Source: Siphonodentalium dalli
Taxonomy: Eukaryota; Mollusca; Scaphopoda; Gadilida; Siphonodentaliidae
Length of the DNA stretch: 64,000 nt
Reading direction: 5' to 3'
NCBI GenBank assembly: GCA_032622095.1
Contig: CP136066.1
Span: 43,351,835-43,415,834, forward strand
The notes under the pieces were generated by a model. That model saw only the letters and a list, made by a program, of their open reading frames with translations, made no database searches and had not been told where the DNA came from. Made by a program: the position numbers and the translations under genes. Positions 35,563 through 47,535 of this stretch are shown one piece after another (the first letter of the stretch is position 1; each line of letters opens with the position of its first letter).

Positions 35563-35764
35563 AATATGAGCTTATTTTCATAAGAACAGGCTGGGCACAG
35601 ACGTCGCGTAAATTCACAAAAGCATAAATAAGAACCTTGTAGGCTAGCATCTCTTAACACATCAGCCATACATAAACATCGAACACGAAATGTGATAGAC
35701 AACATGCATATAAGGCACAATACAATGCACATAAATCGACACAACATGCACACCAAAGGGCTAT

Positions 35765-35990
35765 TAGTCTGGTCGATAAAAGGTTTGACCTAGAATTAAT
35801 TGGTTGGCGCACCTGCCACCGAAATTCAGAATTTTTCGATACCAACTGCCATCATGGACGCCATCTTGGATTACAGAAATATTTTCTATATGTTATAGAG
35901 GATATATTCCTCTTCAAAATGGAATAGAAACCAACTTAGTTCAAATTTATTCTAGGTTGACCCTAAAATTTTAGTTTATCGACCAGACTA
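35765..35990. mobile_element. 226-bp MITE with TA flanks
   Basis: TAGTCTGGTCGATAAA at 35765 is inverted at the right as TTTATCGACCAGACTA (ends 35990). A second inner match is TTTGACCTAGAATTAA with TTATTCTAGGTTGACC. TA-type target flanks suggest a Tc1/mariner-like origin. Confidence 0.75.
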
Positions 35991-37723
35991 TATATATGTT
36001 TAGCAACCTCACAGTTTCATTTCCACTGCATATCTGGACACATATTAAATCGCAATGTTTATTCTATTGTAAACTTACTTTATACCCGGATTATTACCTT
36101 TTTAACACTATATATAACAACTAACTGTTATTCTATTTACTTTTGTAAGTATTCTTATACTCCATGTGTTCATATTTATTTGCATCTTCCTGGAATAGCG
36201 GTTTGTTTTATGTCACATAATTTTGCTGGTCAAAAAAGTGGCAGAAAACAGAGGTGAAATAAACTGGTTACTGTTTTTTTTTAGATTGAATGGGAACTGA
36301 TTTAAGTAATGACTAAGAAATTTGGGCTTTTCTTGCTCCCGCAACGAATCGCAAACCTAACAGACATTTTGTTTCAAAGCTCGAAATTAAAAAATTTGCA
36401 AAAAAAAAAAAATCGGTATTTCTTGCTTTGAAAAACATAAATATGTAAACAATCACATGAACTTTTCCAAAAACCTTTGAGGTTGCTAATATATGTACAC
36501 AAGCACAAACCCCCAAACAAAACGCTCATAATTGAGAATGCTCTTTGTTATCTACCGCTTTTGGACGACAGAAGCATGGATGCTTTTTAGCAATATCAAC
36601 ATATTTGAAACAAGCCATTGGACATTTAGTTCCACATTTATTTGTTTGTGTATTATACATCAGAATAAACTATTAGTCACAATCATATTTTTGGAAGTAT
36701 AGACAGGCATCAATAATTCGTTAGAACTCTGACAAAGAATCAACACTTCATGACAACGAATTTTGGCAGACTGTCCCATGGTATAATGTAATAACTATTC
36801 ATTATACAAAATCATTACAAATTATTGTAATCAGACGACAGGACAATTGCGGGTTTAAAAAAATTCGGAATGATAGCCCAGACAAGAGACGACACAATGA
36901 CGATCGTTGCGTGAATATGCTATTGATTTGATCATCCTGTGACATCCTGCAAATTTTATAAGGACTCTAAAGAATTACAATCGGGTCGGGACAATTCTCG
37001 ATTGATTAAGATATATGGGAACAATAGGATACATCGATCTTGTTGAGTTTCAAAGGTAAAACCTTTCCTGGTGAGGATATTTTGAGGGGGTACATCGCAG
37101 ACGTTATATTATTAATATTAATTCACATAAATCATGCATGGATAGCACTAATTATACCTAAAGCAAATTTAGCCGGTCTGCGGAGGACAGCCTCCGTTGC
37201 TGAGTTTGAGTTATTATACGATTATAGAGCAAATTTATTCGGTGTCTGGTTTAAACAATATTTTATTTGAACTAAACAGAACAGAATTACAAACAATAAA
37301 TAAATACATGACATATAATTATAAATTGTTCAAAAGAGGATTGGGCAACAATCTTAGGGGCTTTTGTTAAGTCCTATATCCTCAGAAAATAAATGTTACC
37401 CCAGGTATCTTGGAATAGATACCATTGGGGTATAGCAGACGGGTTTTGTTCTGTATGGTCCGAATAATAAAGTTTAGATGAAGGGAAAAGAAAGAGAAAG
37501 GGAGTGCAGGCAGTAGTTGAAAAGGGGTAGGTGAACTTATCATTAACAGCAGGAAAAGATATGTCACGGAGAAATAAGAGAGGATTATATCATATTAAAT
37601 TGATCACCATTTATCGTCACAAGCCAAAGAAGAATCTGAATTCAAAACAAATTTGATCATGCTACGACACAATTGGAGGGAATTTGAAAACGGCGGGTTA
37701 TCATAATTATTTACATTCCATTA
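35991..37723. other. Gene-free stretch
   Basis: AT-rich. The 76-codon ORF at 37040-37270 contains a small perfect hairpin (CGGAGGACAGCCTCCG) and is not convincing. Nothing else supported. Confidence 0.4.
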
Positions 37724-38921
37724 GGGCGCGTACACATGGCGGGCAAGAAAATATCAGGTATGCCCCATGTGACTTACTTGACCAATCAAATAAATAATAC
37801 CGGAAAATATCCGACGAAGGCAGCGCGCTGATATTTTATCGCCAGTTGGTGATATGTGTTCACCTTGATTGGTGGCCATCGGTATCCGTTAACCAATCTC
37901 TATAAGGGACACGATGGTAACCGTTCACGCACTCCAGTTATAATCCATCAATATTATCGCCCGTTTCAACAATTGACTTTATAATTCCATTTTGGATTGT
38001 TTGACATAATCGCTGAGCTATTATATGGATATGTGTGGGGACATATATATCTTTTGAGGGTTTCCGCTGACGGAGGATGTCCATGGAATTCCAACTGCAC
38101 CCACTCTTGAATCGGGCCAAAGACCCAATATCACATAATTGAATTTGCACACCTCCCATCGTCTTTGAATTTCCCATATGGTACCTCACATACCTTGAAT
38201 TTTGACTGGACACCGGGGAGGGAGGGGCCTAGAAGAAATTCCAAACCAATAATTTGACCAAAGTAGGAAAAATGCAAATGTTGGTCTAAAACCACGAATT
38301 CCACATACATTAATGGTTGAAAATCAGACTACAAGAACAATTTCAAACCATTGTTGGTGTGAAATTTCCAACTAATATTGTTTCCAAGTTGGCGGGGGTC
38401 TCATGTCCCCACATGCACCCATGTAAGTTCGGTAACGCAATGTACACCACAGCCCCATGCACCAAGCAACAATCTCCTGAAAACTTCATATGGGGTCTCA
38501 ATGGGGGTGGGGTCATCCGATTTGCCACAAAACCATAATAACATTTGTCACCCCACATATACATGCACTATGAAATTATAACATTTCCAAATTTCCAAAT
38601 AACGTGACCACTTTCTCATTATGCAGACGGTCTTTATGCATGAGATCAGCAACGGTACTAATCCCACCCGACTTCGGTAATACATGTCAACAGTTGGAAA
38701 TTTCAAAAAGCTATGAATTGCCAAAATGGACTATAGGTTATTTATCGGACGCAACTCACTTGAACCAGCATGACTAATACTGTTCTGATTGACCTCAATC
38801 AACGCCGTCTAAACCGCCGCGTTCTCACGGGCGTAATCTTTGCAGCAAGAAAATATCAGTGTGCAATTGTACCTGATATTTTCTTGCAGATATTTTCTTG
38901 CAGCTTCATGTGTACGCGCCC
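37724..38921. mobile_element. 1.2-kb TIR element with TTA duplication
   Basis: Starts GGGCGCGTACACATG and ends with its exact inverse, CATGTGTACGCGCCC. TTA flanks both ends. Next to each end lies GCAAGAAAATATCAGGTA or its inverse. A 3-bp TWA duplication and GG…CC ends fit PIF/Harbinger-type elements. No transposase ORF. Contains an E module at about 38225-38400. Confidence 0.8.
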
Positions 38922-40315
38922 TTAATGAGCTGTTTATAGTTAATGTATTTAATTAGTATTTAATAAGTGACGAAGTTTGTACGTACCATAACTAATTATT
39001 CAATTATGGAGGGCGAGGTGGTAGGGCCAAAACACGTGCAGTAACTACAATTTAAGACATTTGCATAGAGTTTATTACTAATACGTACAGATAATGAACG
39101 TATTCGGTGTCGTTGGATGTACTTGGATATTCGAACCGATACTTGCTGCGAGGAATATATATAAGCGTATTTTCGTTTGACTTCATGGAATCCATATATA
39201 AACAAGTATACATGGGCTGGCGTTGACGGTGTACGTCCGTGATACGTGGACATGCATGGATGTGTATGAGAAATTGTCCACGCACATTTGGTTTCACTAG
39301 GGAAAAAATTCGGGGAAAGCTTATTTTTTTCAGGGATTAATAAGAACATGTTTATGAACAACATGGAAGAAGTCCTTTTCTAGAACCCGAAACATATATG
39401 TGCTCATAGCAGTCTCACGAATGTGGCCGGTCATCGTTTCTTTTGATATATACACCATCAAACCTTTCAAAATACACCGCTATAGAGCAGTATGAGAGAT
39501 ATTCATAGAGTAATGGGTGAAATGTATAAATTATATTGTCCGTGTCTTAAAATATTAGTCATAGTTGCCTACGATCAAGTAATAAAACACGAATATTTCG
39601 CTTTTATCACAAGAATGCATGGTGGTATACACTTTGAACGCAATTGATCAAAACACAAAGGAGTACCATATACTATATATCTTCAAAAAATATATATACT
39701 TATCAAAATTACCTACATATATAGACTGTCTTTATACCTGATCACATATACGCGAAGGGTACTGTTTTCTGCAACCGCATTACCATGTGTATCCATTCTC
39801 TCTAATGTGACACATATCTGCTGGACTCACAACCACAAATAGCAACATTCAGTCAATGGTCATAACGCTGAAATAAAAGCTCTAAATTCTGATCACCTGA
39901 CATTTTGTACAAGTTCATGGGTGGTTTTGGTAAGATATTTTCAAACAACAAGATACTGTAAACCAATATTGTACATTGCGTAATAGCATATTCCAGTTGC
40001 AAGTTACTGACTGAAGTCATTTGAACAAAATTGTCTACTAAGACACCGGCTTGGAAGCAGCACGAAAATTAGTCTTATATAAAATGTACGATGTACTGTC
40101 TATCTGATCTAGTGAGATGGAGTGCTAATCTTTTGAAGATATGGCAGTTTCTTTGCAATATACTGCGCATTGCAACATACTTGTATGGTTTATTATCACG
40201 GAGAGTGCTGGAAATTCAGGAAATATAACTACTATTTATAGCGCAAGGTTATGCATTTAAGTTTCTGCGTTACATTCAATAATTAATCATCACGTCAAAT
40301 GAAACTGCCATACAC
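38922..40315. other. Gene-free stretch
   Basis: The longest ORF is 122 codons on the minus strand (38996-39364). A second minus frame (39052-39297) is also open over the same bases, and neither has homology or splice support, so I do not call it. Confidence 0.35.
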
Positions 40316-40316
40316 A

Positions 40317-40397
<81 letters not shown>
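40316..40397. repeat. (CT)n/(TA)n microsatellite
   Basis: A CT run changes directly into a TA run of about 20 repeats. Confidence 0.97.
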
Positions 40398-40400
<3 letters not shown>

Positions 40401-40556
40401 GATTAAGTATATCACCAAATTGTCTCGCTACTCGTGCTTACGTCATGCACTAGCACATGATACTGGCAATATTTGGGAAGTTCGTCGCAGAGGGCTGTAC
40501 ATTGTGTACTAAAATATGAGCACACCTCTAAATCAGACACGCAAAATTACATTTCA

Positions 40557-40712
40557 TACTATTATACTATAAATAGAGGATCTACAACGAGTCCCCAGTT
40601 TATAGCGGAATTTACAAAACGAGTCCAGTAAATTAGATCTGGACCGAGTTTTGTAAGTTCCGCTATATACTGCATGGGGACAAGTTGTAGATTCTATTTA
40701 TTATATGATACA
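40557..40712. repeat. ~155-bp fold-back hairpin
   Basis: AGGATCTACAACGAGTCCCC and TATAGCGGAATTTACAAAAC on the left are inverted as GTTTTGTAAGTTCCGCTATA and GGGGACAAGTTGTAGATTCT on the right, around a ~10-bp loop. Confidence 0.85.
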
Positions 40713-41182
40713 AAACGTATTTAAATCAACAAATGGGACGTGAAACTAACACCGGCTTCTATAAAGCCTGCGATGACGTTTCACATAACTGTGCGTTGTT
40801 TGTCCGCGAAAAGAAGTAGTCCCAGATAAATAAAGACGCTTTGGCGTGTTTAATGACGTATATTTAATGACATATCTTTGCAAAGTCTTCATTCATTATA
40901 GTTTGTTGGAGAAATTATTGGAAGCCATATTATTTTCATACGTAGCGTAAACAGACGACAAACTGGAAGTCAAAGGTCACCTGACACTATTTCCTGTTAT
41001 TAAATGAACGTTTCGTATCACAATTTATAGAATGGGTTTATTGAATGGAATAAGGGCAGGATCATGTAATAAAGAAGTATATACGATATTTGCCTTCCCC
41101 TTTTTAGACGACGCTGGCTCCATAATTTATTATAGGTTACCACTGTGTCCACCTCATCATACACGGCCAGCCAATACACCAA
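40713..41182. other. Gene-free stretch
   Basis: Nothing supported. Two overlapping 60-71 codon ORFs on opposite strands have no coding evidence. Confidence 0.35.
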
Positions 41183-43375
41183 GGATTGGATATAAAACAA
41201 TATCTAATTGTGGTTCACGATTTGATAGCGATGTGTGCTCAATCTGAGTAATGGTGTCACGTGATATTAGGATTGTCTTTAAAAATCCAGATTTAATCGA
41301 ATGGGGTGGTTATATCAGCCAATACGCACACGATTGGGTAGCGAAAGATACCTAATCTGGGTCCACGATTGAATGGTGAAAGATACCTAATCTGGATTCA
41401 CGATTGGGTGGCGAAAGATGCCTAATCTGGGTTCACGATTGGGTGGCGAAAGATACCTAATCTGGGTTCACGATTGGGTGGCGAAAGATACATAACCTGG
41501 GTTCACGATTGGGTGGCGAAAGATACCTAATATGGGTTCACGATTGGGTGGCGAAAGATACCTAATATGGGTCCACGATTGGATGGTGAAAGATGCCTAA
41601 TCTGGATTCACGATTGGGTGGCGAAAGATACCTAATCTGGGTCCACGATTGGATGGTGAAAAATACCTCATGTGGATTCACGATTGGGTGGCGAAAGATA
41701 CCTAATCTGGGTTCACGATTGGGTGGCGAAAGATACCTAATCTGGGTTCACGATTGGGTGGCGAAAGATACCTAATATGGGTTCACGATTGGATGGCGAA
41801 ATATACCTATCTGGGTCCACGATTGGGTGGTGAAAGATACCTAATCTGGGTCCACGATTGGGTGGCGAAAGATACCTAATCTGGGTCCACGATTGGGTGG
41901 CGAAAGATACCTAATCTGGGTTCACGATTGGGTGGCGAAAGATACCTAACCTGGGTTCACGATTGGATGGCGAAAGATACCTAATCTGGGTTCACGATTG
42001 GATGGCGAAAGATACCTAATCTGGGTTCACGATTGGATGGCGAAAGATACCTAACCTGTGTTCACGATTGGATGGCGAAAGATACCTAATCTGGGTTCAC
42101 GATTGGATGGCGAAAGATACCTAATCTGGGTTCATGATTGGATGGCGAAAGATACCTAATCTAGATTCACGATTGGGTGGCGAAAGATACCTAATCTGGG
42201 TTCACGATTGGGTGGCGAAAGATACCTAATCTGGGTTCACGATTGGGTGGCGAAAGATACCTAATCTGGGTTCACGATTGGATGGTGAAAGATACCTAAC
42301 CTGTGTTCACGATTGGATGGCGAAAGATACCTAATCTGGGTTCACGATTGGATGGCGAAAGATACCTAATCTGGATTCACTATTGGGTGGCGAAATATAC
42401 CTAATCAGGGTTCACGATTGGGTGGCGAAAGATACCTAATATGGGTCCACGATTGGATGGTGAAAGATGCCTAATCTGGATTCACGATTGGGTGGCGAAA
42501 GATACCTAATCTGGGTCCACGATTGGATGGTGAAAAATACCTCATGTGGATTCACGATTGGGTGGCGAAAGATACCTAATCTGGGTTCACGATTGGGTGG
42601 CGAAAGATACCTAATCTGGGTTCACGATTGGGTGGCGAAAGATACCTAATATGGGTTCACGATTGGATGGCGAAATATACCTATCTGGGTCCACGATTGG
42701 GTGGTGAAAGATACCTAATCTGGGTCCACGATTGGGTGGCGAAAGATACCTAATCTGGGTCCACGATTGGGTGGCGAAAGATACCTAATCTGGGTTCACG
42801 ATTGGGTGGCGAAAGATACCTAACCTGGGTTCACGATTGGATGGCGAAAGATACCTAATCTGGGTTCACGATTGGATGGCGAAAGATACCTAATCTGGGT
42901 TCACGATTGGATGGCGAAAGATACCTAATCTGGGTTCACGATTGGATGGCGAAAGATACCTAACCTGTGTTCACGATTGGATGGCGAAAGATACCTAATC
43001 TGGGTTCACGATTGGATGGCGAAAGATACCTAATCTGGGTTCATGATTGGATGGCGAAAGATACCTAATCTAGATTCACGATTGGGTGGCGAAAGATACC
43101 TAATCTGGGTTCACGATTGGGTGGCGAAAGATACCTAATCTGGGTTCACGATTGGGTGGCGAAAGATACCTAATCTGGGTTCACGATTGGATGGTGAAAG
43201 ATACCTAACCTGTGTTCACGATTGGATGGCGAAAGATACCTAATCTGGGTTCACGATTGGATGGCGAAAGATACCTAATCTGGATTCACTATTGGGTGGC
43301 GAAATATACCTAATCAGGGTTCACGATTGGGTGGCGAAAGATACCTAATCTGGGTTCACGATTGGATGGCGATTG
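41183..43375 (+). repeat. 35-bp satellite with higher-order units
   Basis: The unit is CACGATTGGGTGGCGAAAGA then TACCTAATCTGGGTT, about 58 copies from 41331. Two diverged copies precede the array (about 41183-41240, GATTGGATATAAAACAATAT…GGTTCACGATTTGATAGCG). Blocks at 41541 and 42415 are copies 874 bases apart, including the same single 34-bp unit (ACCTATCTGGG). The second block has one unit more. The identical 60-codon ORFs at 41593 and 42467 follow from this; 35 is not a multiple of 3, so the array is not coding. Confidence 0.97.
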
Positions 43376-43739
43376 AATGTAAATAAAAATATCACGTGGC
43401 ACGCAGATAATATGTGAAACTAGCTGAAACAGGCTCCCTTTGAGAGCATTTATTCAGCGAAAAGAGCGAATTATTGAAAGAGGAAATACAGAGAAATAAC
43501 GAAATACACTATTACATAGCGATTGATATTCACATTGCATGGTGACTAGCTGAAACAGGCTCCCGAAAACAGGCTCCATCCAGGAACCTTTATTCAGCGT
43601 CAAGTGTGTGCGTATTAGGTACCGCGACACATCAACTTGTTGCACGTTTGAGAGCTTGTCAGATTAGTTTTCAATTCAACCTTAAAGTTGTACTTCACCT
43701 TTTGCTTGGCTCAATGGTTATATGCAGGTTGTTCTTAAA
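43376..43739. other. Spacer with a short direct repeat
   Basis: CTAGCTGAAACAGGCTCCC occurs at about 43421 and 43547, each followed by TTTATTCAGCG. No gene. Confidence 0.6.
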
Positions 43740-44020
43740 TTAGTTCATATTTTCTGAATATACAACTTTTTCTGGTATGTTATTGCATATTCCCACTACT
43801 CTCTGGCTGAATGAATATTTCGGTGTGTTGTAGTTTGATCCCTCTAGGTATAGTTTGTAATTGTGTCCTCTAGTTCTTTTGTCGGTAGTTCTTATGAGCA
43901 CGTCTTGGTCATATGTGTTAAAACTTTGAAACACTCTATATATCATGTCACCTCGATGTCTTCTGTATTAATGTGTTGGAATTTTAAGTCGCTCAAATCT
44001 ATTGTGGTGGACACTATTAT
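43740..44020 (-). mobile_element. LINE reverse-transcriptase tail, decayed
   Basis: On the minus strand NRFERLKIPT, a TAA, then YRRHRGDMIYRVFQSFNTYD, then RTRGHNYKLYLEGSNYNT and FSQRVVGICNNIPEKVV. The order RRxRGDMI, TRGHxxKLY, FSxRVVxxWNxLP is the C-terminal end of the reverse transcriptase protein of CR1/RTE-like non-LTR elements, as I know the family. The stop sits where a Leu-Glu pair is usual and a Cys replaces the usual Trp. The frame ends at 43740. A 5'-truncated, inactive copy. Confidence 0.75.
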
Positions 44021-44859
44021 AGTGCAAATTTAGTTTTCCTTCTCTTCTTCGTACATACACTGCCATCGCTGTGCGGCTTGTGTTGCCCTCATGTACCATG
44101 CACCTTACTAACCGAGCAACCGGGCATCGCGTCAGAACTACCGGCATAAGACCGTAACTCCATTTTGGCGGGAAATGAGTATTTGATATCATTCGAATCG
44201 TGAGAAAAAATCCAATCCGATGGGCCAAACTGTTTTTGCATTGGATGGCAAATATTCTCACAAACCAGTGACACAAATGTCGTATCTCCAGTGATCTTCA
44301 CAATTATTCGTGCTATAAGGTCGTATGTCCAACAGAGGCCAATCGGATGCTTCACGTTCTCCGCGTGACTTCTGTTTTGTGTTTGTAAATTCTCAAATGT
44401 GTGGTATATTGTCGTATCTTCATGTTAGTCACGTGATCATTTGGTTATTTAAATTGTGTGATTGTTCCACAATTTCTGTATGATGATGCACATGAGTGAA
44501 TATTCATAATGTAGAATAGGCACTTTTTAGTTCATAGACACATGCGATTGCCACCATATTTAGATTAATCTGTATTTATTAGCACAACTTCCTTATATAT
44601 ATAGTACGGAAACCAATCGTCGTCGGCCGCAAAAGGTCGTATCTCCAAACAAGTTATTGCTTTTTAAAAGAAAACGAGGGAGTAAACAGACAAAATATGT
44701 GGTTCAATGGACAGCTAATGTCAGTTTTCATTGAGATAAATATAACAATACGTCATGCTTTGTCAACATTTCTCATAATGTCTGAAATCTTTAACCTTCA
44801 TTTTCTCGTAAAGTTGAAATGTGAGTTACGATCTTATAGTTCTGATGCGACGACTGGGG
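44021..44859. repeat. Stretch with inverted GAGTTACG-TCTTAT motif
   Basis: On the minus strand, near 44165-44110, GAGTTACGGTCTTATGCC and AGTTCTGACGCGATG. On the plus strand at 44823-44859, GAGTTACGATCTTATAG and TTCTGATGCGACGACTGGGG. GGTCGTATCTCCA-like words also recur (44285, 44632). The pair could be the ends of one element. The 88- and 102-codon minus ORFs here lack family matches. Confidence 0.4.
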
Positions 44860-45273
44860 ATTTTGTTACCCTGTGCCAATGCATTCTCTTATATATGCGA
44901 GTCGACCATAGGTCGCCTCGCATATATAAGAGAATGCATTGGCCTAACAATTTTTTATCATTTTTTTTAAATAAATGGTTCTTACAATTTTTAGGACATA
45001 AAATAAAACACCCATTACCCTGCAGGGAGCCCCACACACATATAGAAGCATATAGAAAAGTGTCGTCTGCTCATGTTTGTCTGGGGATCTGTATGGGTGA
45101 AATTATAAAATTGTTAAAAAATTATTAAAATTGTAAAAAATTGTTAGGCCAATGCATTCTCTTATATATATATATGCGAGGCGACCTATTGTCGACTCGC
45201 ATATATAAGAGAATGCATTGGCACAGGGTAAACAAAATCACTACTTACGACTGGACTTGATATGGCGGGTCAC
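44860..45273 (-). mobile_element. MITE family B, copy 4, left end lost
   Basis: Starts at ATTTTGTTACCCTGTGCC, missing the GTGACCCGCC end, and ends GGCGGGTCAC. The middle is inverted relative to copies 1-3. A 38-bp direct repeat flanks the copy exactly (44822-44859 and 45279-45316). Confidence 0.88.
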
Positions 45274-45316
45274 ATATATGAGTTACGATCTTATAGTTCT
45301 GATGCGACGACTGGGG

Positions 45317-46620
45317 CCTTCAAACCTTTATAGCTAACTAAAGATAAAGCGACTGAATAGACAAACTCAGTCGTGACTTGGAACATATTTTGTAATCACG
45401 ATATAACTGTGTGGACTTTCCCTTGTCACAATAAATCCATGGTAGGGATCTATGTGCAATAGTCAACAAGTCTTCGATCGATAAAGTGCCTGATAATTTG
45501 GCAGAAAAATCTGCCGGCGTGTATGTGAAGTTTGCCTTGTGATAATCAATTCAATATGTTTATTTCCCATTAAACTGTAAAAACAGTGTTTGAGAATATA
45601 ATACATAATATAACAGGCGGGGTATACATTGACATAGATAATATATACATAATTGTTACGAGGTTACAAAACGAAAGTGGATTCTCTCTCCTTTAAGTAT
45701 TAGTATATAACTTCGACTTACAAGTAATTAACAAAAAAATTGGGAGATGACCAATTTTCATTTCATCACGACAGAGTTATTATTAATAATTTCAATAACA
45801 AGCATATTGATCCACGTTATTATTGGATATGGTCAACACATTTTGCTGGTATAATCATACTATCAATACAATTTCTGGTATAATGGGAAAACTTCAGATA
45901 ACTTATTTTTTCCGACTCCATCGTTTTATACTACATATATGCTGCTTTATAAAGAACAAGGAGAGAGAGACCACATTTTTAGAGTAAATTCATCAATATA
46001 TAATCACACACGTAAAATTTCTATAATTCAGATTTCACAATGAATAATCGCGATGTAAGTTGCAGTCCACAGATTGATTCACGACTCAATTAAGAGATAA
46101 GGGGTCCTATCGAATGTCACAACACTCTACACTTTTGTACCCAATGGTTATTGACAAACATTCGTATTTGAGACAATTACGTTGTACAATAGTAAGTTGC
46201 ATACCAATATGAGACAAGATGTGAGTTCCATTGAGACTGCCATTCATCAACTCTTGTTTACCGAGTCGTCAAATCAATAGAATTTAAATTGCGCTTTACG
46301 ACAAACAAAAGATCAAGTCAGACGAAGAAACTCCTATTGTCATCGCGGTCATGTCATGCGCGAGATTATACAGAGCAACACAGAAACAACGTGGTGATAT
46401 TGTCATCGTCTTCATGCCATGCGCAGGTTTATATACAGAGCAACACAGGAAGAACGTGGTGATGCTGTGGTGCTTTCTGTATAGAAAACAATATGTGACA
46501 TGTTCCAAAGACTGTAGTTAATATAAGTAATATAGTATGTGTGTTAGATTCGGATCGTGTTGGACGGCATATGCAGGATGAGCCTTAAGCGAGCTAAATT
46601 CACTCGGTACGTATCATTTT
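45317..46620. other. Gene-free stretch
   Basis: A ~65-bp tandem duplication at about 46335-46465 (CATGCGC, ACAGAGCAACACAG, GAACGTGGTGAT). Otherwise nothing supported. Confidence 0.45.
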
Positions 46621-46890
46621 TTAACCCTTCACCCAACAAACCGGCCAAAACCATTCTCTTATATATGCGAGTCGACCATAGGTCGCCTCGCATATATAAG
46701 AGTATGCATTGGCCTAAACAAATCTTTTTTTAACACTTTTTACCATTTTTTCTTACATTCTTTAACAATTTTATAATTTTTAATGTGTTAAGCCAATGAA
46801 TTCTGTTATATATGCGAGGCGACCTATGGTCGACTCGCATACATAAGAGAATGCATTGGCACAGGGCCCTTCTGTTGGGTAAAGGGTTAA
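46621..46890. mobile_element. MITE B2-like copy, TTAA ends
   Basis: TTAA then CCCTTCACCCAACA at the left, TGTTGGGTAAAGGG then TTAA at the right. The core carries both B palindromes (CATTCTCTTATATATGCGAG…). These ends differ from both GTGACCCGCC and the 31861 copy. Confidence 0.8.
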
Positions 46891-47535
46891 AGGCGTCATC
46901 CATATGATTCTCAAGCATCATAATAAACCTCGTAATGTATTGCTTTTATATCATTCCAGCCTTCAAAATAGGTCGATCGTCACAATATTGCTGATATGTA
47001 TTTGACTTCCAATTCTGATTCTATATTGGACACTACACCATGATTATTAATCTCGATTCTGACCGAGGCCTATACTTCTCCCTTACACCAGTCCTCCCTC
47101 TTTTCGTCCATGCCCATATATGGCAGATTTTGGTGAAGAAAAAAATACGACGTTTTGTAACCAGTTACTGGGTTACAAATACGTGGGTTTTTTTTTTACA
47201 AGTCGACTCAAGGTTTGCTCGAGTGTTACCTCCGACCAGTAACCCGGTTACAAATGCCTTTTTTTTCTTTCTTTTTTTTTGGCATTTGGAGTTAAATTTG
47301 GAAGTCGTTTAAAAAATATCAGACACTACAGTGTTTTATATCATCTCGAAAATCGCCATTGTTGCTGAGGTAGAAACGCGTTTCTTTTCGAACACGTTTT
47401 GTAATATATATGACTTGTTTTCGCGATTTTATATGTCTAATTTAAGACACATAATTTAATTAAAGTAACACAGAAACAATATGGTTATACTATGTGCTGC
47501 CTTCTATAGAAACACAGCCTGAAACAGGTGTCTAA
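46891..47535. other. Gene-free stretch
   Basis: GTAACCAGTTACTGGGTTAC near 47159 and its inverse-like CCAGTAACCCGGTTAC near 47236 form a small fold-back next to T tracts. No gene. Confidence 0.45.

Noticed and set aside
38996..39364. 122-codon minus-strand ORF
   Set aside because: A second frame is open over the same bases, and no domain, splice or poly(A) support was seen.
41593..42649. Two identical 60-codon ORFs that could suggest a repeat protein
   Set aside because: The 35-bp unit shifts frame each repeat; the identity comes from the 874-bp block duplication.
44697..45128. 143-codon ORF spanning MITE B copy 4
   Set aside because: Its C-terminal half is MITE palindrome read in frame, also seen in other copies.
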